Shown here: positions 6,290 through 6,822 of the stretch, piece after piece
Position numbering within the stretch: position 1 is the first letter of the stretch
Layout of the letters: each line of letters starts with the position of its first letter
Notes under the pieces: generated by a model
Seen by the model: only the letters and a program-made list of their open reading frames with translations
Told to the model about the DNA's origin: nothing
The model's database searches: none
Made by a program: the position numbers and the translations under genes
Origin: Acidimicrobiales bacterium
Lineage (GTDB): Bacteria > Actinomycetota > Acidimicrobiia > Acidimicrobiales > Palsa-688
Direction of reading: 5' to 3'
NCBI GenBank assembly: GCA_030039575.1
Contig: JASHVH010000097.1
Location: 1 to 6,822, forward strand
Length of the DNA stretch: 6,822 nt

Positions 6290-6418
6290 GATCACGACCT
6301 TAGGCCACGTGTAGTTCAACATATCGCACTACGGACCATCCTCCTCACCTGCTGGTACCCGGGGCCGCGCCGGCGTGGGCCGCGAGTGAGCCAGTCGGCC
6401 TAAAGGTAGGGTGTAGCC
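6290..6418. promoter_or_regulatory. Divergent control region of the nfeD-like operon and the DUF255 gene
   Basis: For the minus-strand operon, TATGTT (6323-6318) fits the TANNNT -10 pattern and would give a leader of about 20 nt ending in the TAAGG ribosome site. Further upstream is a perfect GAGGAGG (6346-6340) not placed for either nfeD-like start. For the plus-strand gene, TAGGGT (6407-6412) is a possible -10 that would put transcription at or next to GTG 6419. GGGCCGCG is directly repeated at 6362-6369 and 6377-6384. No clear -35 boxes are visible. Confidence 0.4.
6300..6329 (-). CDS. Possible 9-residue leader peptide upstream of the nfeD-like gene
   Basis: GTG 6329 reads MRYVELHVA and ends at TAA 6302-6300, just before the nfeD-like ATG 6289. 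It lies 10 nt after the only perfect GAGGAGG in this leader. This competes with the idea that TATGTT (6323-6318) is a -10, because in that case the leader would not be transcribed from that promoter. No family match; speculative. Confidence 0.2.
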   Translation of the reverse strand: MRYVELHVA

Positions 6419-6822
6419 GTGCCAAGCGCCAACCGGCTCGCCCAGGAAACGAGCCCCTACCTCCTTCAGCACGCCGAGAACCCCGTTGACTGGTGGCCGT
6501 GGTCCGATGAAGCGTTTGCAGAGGCGCGGCGCCGGGACGTCCCGGTATTGATTTCCATCGGTTATTCGGCGTGCCACTGGTGCCACGTGATGGCGCACGA
6601 AAGCTTCGAGGACGCCGGCGTGGCGAAGGAGCTCAACGCCGGCTTCGTGGCCATAAAGGTCGACCGGGAGGAGCGGCCGGATGTGGACGCCGTCTACATG
6701 GAGGCCGTACAGCTTTTGACCGGCGCCGGTGGCTGGCCCATGACCGTGCTGGCATTGGCCGACGGCCGGCCATTTTGGGGTGGCACGTACCTGCCGAGGG
6801 TCAATTTCATGAACCTGCTCGA
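6419..6822 (+). CDS. DUF255 thioredoxin-domain protein, YyaL/SPATA20 family (N-terminal part)
   Basis: 134 codons are visible; family members are about 600-700 residues, so most of the gene is beyond the right edge. The N-terminal thioredoxin-like domain is nearly canonical: [21 protein letters not shown] (residues 5-25), [15 protein letters not shown] with a CxxC-like [34 protein letters not shown] and FWGGTYLP. Full-length relatives also have a six-hairpin glycosidase-like region. The molecular function is not settled, and redox or sugar-related roles are only suggested. Start GTG 6419 is the only option because an in-frame TAG lies at 6407-6409. It could be used through AAAGGTAGG (6402-6410, 8 nt gap) or as a leaderless start from TAGGGT. 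Divergent from the nfeD-like/flotillin operon, with no evident functional link. Confidence 0.93.
   Translation, partial: MPSANRLAQETSPYLLQHAENPVDWWPWSDEAFAEARRRDVPVLISIGYSACHWCHVMAHESFEDAGVAKELNAGFVAIKVDREERPDVDAVYMEAVQLLTGAGGWPMTVLALADGRPFWGGTYLPRVNFMNLL

Noticed and set aside
6367..6374. CGCCGGCG palindrome as an operator
   Set aside because: An 8-bp GC-only palindrome is expected by chance at this composition and has no second copy in the region.

Overview
The window is high-GC DNA of actinobacterial character. Codons end mostly in G or C, GTG is used as a start, genes are tightly packed, the MenE is short, and the flotillin belongs to a type I associate with Actinomycetota. An uncultured Acidimicrobiia-like or related actinobacterium is my best guess, but lineage cannot be fixed from sequence alone. 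I see no mobile element, CRISPR array, rRNA or tRNA.

The left two thirds (1-4755) hold four menaquinone (vitamin K2) genes on strictly alternating strands: menD (-, C-terminus off the left edge), menH (+), menA (-) and menE (+). MenD makes SEPHCHC from isochorismate and 2-oxoglutarate. MenH eliminates pyruvate to give SHCHC. MenE makes o-succinylbenzoyl-CoA. MenA prenylates dihydroxynaphthoate in the membrane. MenF, MenC, MenB and the final methyltransferase are not here. menD/menH and menA/menE are divergent pairs around short shared control regions. menH and menA converge so tightly that one CTAG palindrome supplies both stop codons.

The right third holds a minus-strand pair, a small NfeD-type OB-fold protein (6077-6289) followed by a flotillin/SPFH protein (4773-6053). 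Neither has a visible membrane segment. Divergent from it, the N-terminal part of a DUF255 thioredoxin-fold protein (YyaL/SPATA20 family) starts at 6419 and runs off the right edge.

The most unusual signal is a threefold 20-bp direct repeat at the menD start (1591-1640). Read on the minus strand, it lays out two 7-codon ORFs and menD in a chain of ATGA stop/start overlaps. Other points are a flotillin-NfeD pair without membrane anchors and an AT-rich rare-codon island at the inter-domain hinge of menE. The biology is otherwise recognisable, and I do not see a wholly new system.
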